From Pyropia haitanensis (lineage: Eukaryota > Rhodophyta > Bangiophyceae > Bangiales > Bangiaceae), in NCBI GenBank assembly GCA_008729055.1, contig SDUX01000010.1, positions 2,929,090-2,993,089 of the forward strand: DNA of 64,000 nucleotides. The letters run 5' to 3'. A program made the position numbers and the translations under genes. This document shows positions 62,037 to 64,000 of the stretch, piece after piece; the stretch's first letter is position 1, and the number at the start of each line of letters is the position of its first letter. Below the pieces are notes generated by a model. It ran no database searches and was not told the DNA's origin. It was given only the letters and a program-made list of their open reading frames with translations.

Positions 62037-64000
62037 TTACGCAGAAGCGGCACTGCACATCGGGGGCCCCCCAAAAGCCGACGTCAGCCCCCCCGTGTCG
62101 TTTCGCCCGGTGGTATCAATGGCCAGTCGCGTTCCCGAGTCGGTGTCCCGGATCGAGTCGAGGCCCCCGCAAAAGGTGTCTGTCGTGCCGTTGGCCGCCA
62201 CCGGCGCACAGTAAGCGAGCCGCGGGGGGTCCCCGCCGGCGGGGGTGGCGACCGCCAGCGTTGGCCGCGGGTAGACAAACAGGAAGGACATGCACATCTC
62301 GTCCGTCGTGGCGAGCCCAAAAACGGGCGGCGCGCCGTCAATCGCCGTCACCTTGTCCACATCGTACTCGCACGACATCCGCAGCTCGTCACCCGGCAGG
62401 AGGGTGGCGTTGGCCTCGAGCAGCGTATTGCGCTGGTGCTCATTGCTCCAAAAGGCGCTCTCCTCGAGCGTGCGCACAAACGAGCCGTTTCGATACAGGT
62501 TGGTCCACAGCCGCATGCCCGTGAGGTGGGCATGCAGCATGGACCCAAAGACGGTAATAGACGACTGCTGGATCTGCGACGTGCACTCGGACGGGCACGT
62601 AAAGGTATAGTTGCGGCCCCCCTCCACGGGCTGGTCTGCCAGGGAGATGAGGGCGTCGCCGATGGAGATCGTGCCCGCATCCAGCTTTCGCGGGGTATCG
62701 GAAAAGTGGAGCCGCACCGATGAGTTGTCAACGACCCCCGCCACGCCCGTGGGATTGGTGTAGTGAGTTTGCATGACGTAGTACCGCTCCTCCTCAGTGA
62801 CCGGGAAGCCGACGTCGGGAGGCATCACCAGCGGGTCGGCACCAACAGCCCATCTGCATGGCAGCGAACGAAAGAGAGGAACCAACCACGTGACAGTTCA
62901 TCTCCAGCAGCGCCAGAAAAACACCAACAGGTTGGGGGAAATGGTCAGTGACCGCGAGGCACGCTCTCTGCCGACGCTGCTGTGCCTCGACCCGCTCGAG
63001 TCGGTACAAGCGCCGCCACTCCGCATCGTGTTCCCCTCTTTCCCGCACCCTACCGTTCCCCCTCCATCATCCAGTCGCTCACGTTCAACGTACACCCACA
63101 CTATATCGCGGCAGTTGACCTGCTCATCAAAGCAACTGCCGGGCCCGTTGGTCGCAAACTTGTCCCACAGCCCCTCCTTGGCACACGAAAATATGAGAAA
63201 ATGGTGGACCATCTTGCCCGCCTCAGTCGTCTTGTCCACCACCGCCTCGGCGGCGACCACCTGCCGCCGCCCACCCCCGGCACCAGCCGGCGGCAAGTCA
63301 ACAGTAAAGGACGCGCACGCGTACTCGGTGTGGTTGGTGGGGATGGTGTAGTTTGGCATCGTCAGCAGCTGGCTCGCCACCGCGTCGGCGGGGAGGCGCC
63401 CAGACTCGGCCAGGCCGAGGTCGCCCGTCGCGGTGGGCCCGGTCTCCATCAAGTCTACCGCCACACTCTTGCGGCGGGCGCCGTGGTAGGAAAAGCCGTC
63501 GCCATAGGCGTACAGAAAGATGTTGCGGCCGGGCACGATCGGCCGGTCCTGCGCCGGGTCCCCCGCCGCCAGATCCCGCGACACCTCCAGCGTCAGCGTG
63601 CCCGTTGCCGGCTCCACCGTGCAGCCGACGAGGCCCCACGTCGGCACCGTCCCGCAGTCGTCGGGCTCCGGAAATACGCCACGCCCACCGCCGGCGGTGG
63701 AACCCAGCGGGTAGGCCACCGATGGAACGTGGCGGTCGACGAGGCGGCACGTCGGGCCGCCGCTAAACTCGCCCGTCACAATGTCTGCGCCGAGCATGCC
63801 GCCCGATGTTGGCTCACCGACGCCGAGGCCGAGCCACAGGGCGCTCGCGTTGGCCGTCACGACGGCAGCGTCGGTGATGACCAGGCCCAGTCGCACGGCC
63901 GAGTCATTGAGCGTCCAGTGGAGCGTCGCGACCGACGGCTCCAGCACTGCCAACGCGGCGTACGTCTCCAGGCCGGCGGTGGGGGCGGGCGCCGCCGCCA
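62037..64000 (-). CDS. DOMON/copper type II monooxygenase (DBH/MOXD1-like), 5' end outside window
   Basis: The family hydroxylates small substrates with ascorbate and two coppers, usually in the secretory pathway. From the window edge inward: a DOMON domain (LHWTLNDSAVRLGLVIT, ALWLGLGVGEPTSGGMLGAD), then the Cu-monooxygenase N domain with the His pair GKMVHHFLIFSC, then across an intron VWAVGADPLVMPPDVGFP and YYVMQTHYTNPTG. The C domain follows with the CuM pair GSMLHAHLTGMRLW and the Met ligand EMCMSFLFVYP. All usual copper ligands can be placed, so activity is plausible. The exons are 64000-63094 and 62853-62037, with a 240-nt intron between them (GTACGT/GCAG, phase 2). Several N-x-S/T sites are present. 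The signal peptide must lie outside the window. The stop is TAA at 62039-62037. Confidence 0.87.
62854..63093 (-). other. Intron in copper monooxygenase gene
   Basis: GTACGT donor and ATGCAG acceptor; joining restores DIVWV to WAVGADPL, the family's conserved W-x-W-A-V-G element. Confidence 0.85.

Noticed and set aside
1..64000. CRISPR array or bacterial operon
   Set aside because: No direct repeats with unique spacers of regular length; genes have introns, eukaryotic families and alternating strands.
1..64000. tRNA, 5S rRNA, U1, U2, U4 or U5 genes
   Set aside because: I looked for their conserved blocks in the less GC-rich gaps and found only U6. A covariance-model scan could still reveal others.

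Overview
The window reads as nuclear DNA of a very GC-rich photosynthetic eukaryote. A red alga of the Porphyra/Pyropia (Bangiales) type fits best. The reasons are extreme G/C content with alanine, glycine, proline and arginine-rich proteins, sparse short GT-AG introns, Kozak-like starts, plastid-type genes (a RelA/SpoT homologue, a lumen-type FKBP, two ankyrin proteins with plastid-like N-termini), and ordinary eukaryotic housekeeping genes (RanGAP, Nup98, SF3B4, ribosomal protein uL23, OS-9, KDSR and a U6 snRNA). The species is inferred, not read.

Layout. 0-6 kb: the 3' end of an Ala-rich coiled-coil gene (+), a convergent Ala-rich unknown (-) and an F-box protein (+). 6-16 kb: RanGAP (+), uL23 with a histone-H1-like tail (-, two exons), an FKBP isomerase (+), an MDR oxidoreductase (-) and an OS-9-type ER lectin (+, three exons). 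16-29 kb: KDSR (-), bZIP-like paralogue A (-), a doubtful small gene (-), SF3B4 (-), an AhpD-like CxxC protein (+, two exons), bZIP-like paralogue B (-) and an F-box/LysM protein (+). 29-37 kb: a gene-poor stretch, a multi-pass class 3 lipase (+), and a U6 snRNA gene at about 36.0 kb. 37-41 kb: Nup98 (+). 43-51 kb: a RelA/SpoT homologue (+), a small plastid-type basic protein (-), and two ankyrin proteins (+ and -). 51.9-55.9 kb: a 1,323-residue Fanzor protein (eukaryotic TnpB relative) followed by hairpin-rich DNA that may encode its guide RNA scaffold. 57-61 kb: duplicated pyrimidine-rich DNA and an unknown gene (+). 62-64 kb: the 3' part of a DOMON/copper monooxygenase gene (-, cut by the window edge).

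The clearest exceptional locus is the Fanzor gene. All three RuvC acidic positions can be seen, the glutamate is in the rearranged Fanzor position, and the zinc knuckle is split by a long insert. A second general result is that most genes in the G/C-homopolymer-rich blocks (about 1-29 kb and 37-41 kb) change reading frame exactly at long poly-G or poly-C runs. Because this hits indispensable conserved genes, consensus errors in the assembly are more likely than many pseudogenes. Other points of interest are a Nup98 that ends where other Nup98 proteins are autocleaved, a RelA/SpoT protein with a wrecked hydrolase domain, and a pair of bZIP-like proteins lacking the invariant basic-region arginine.
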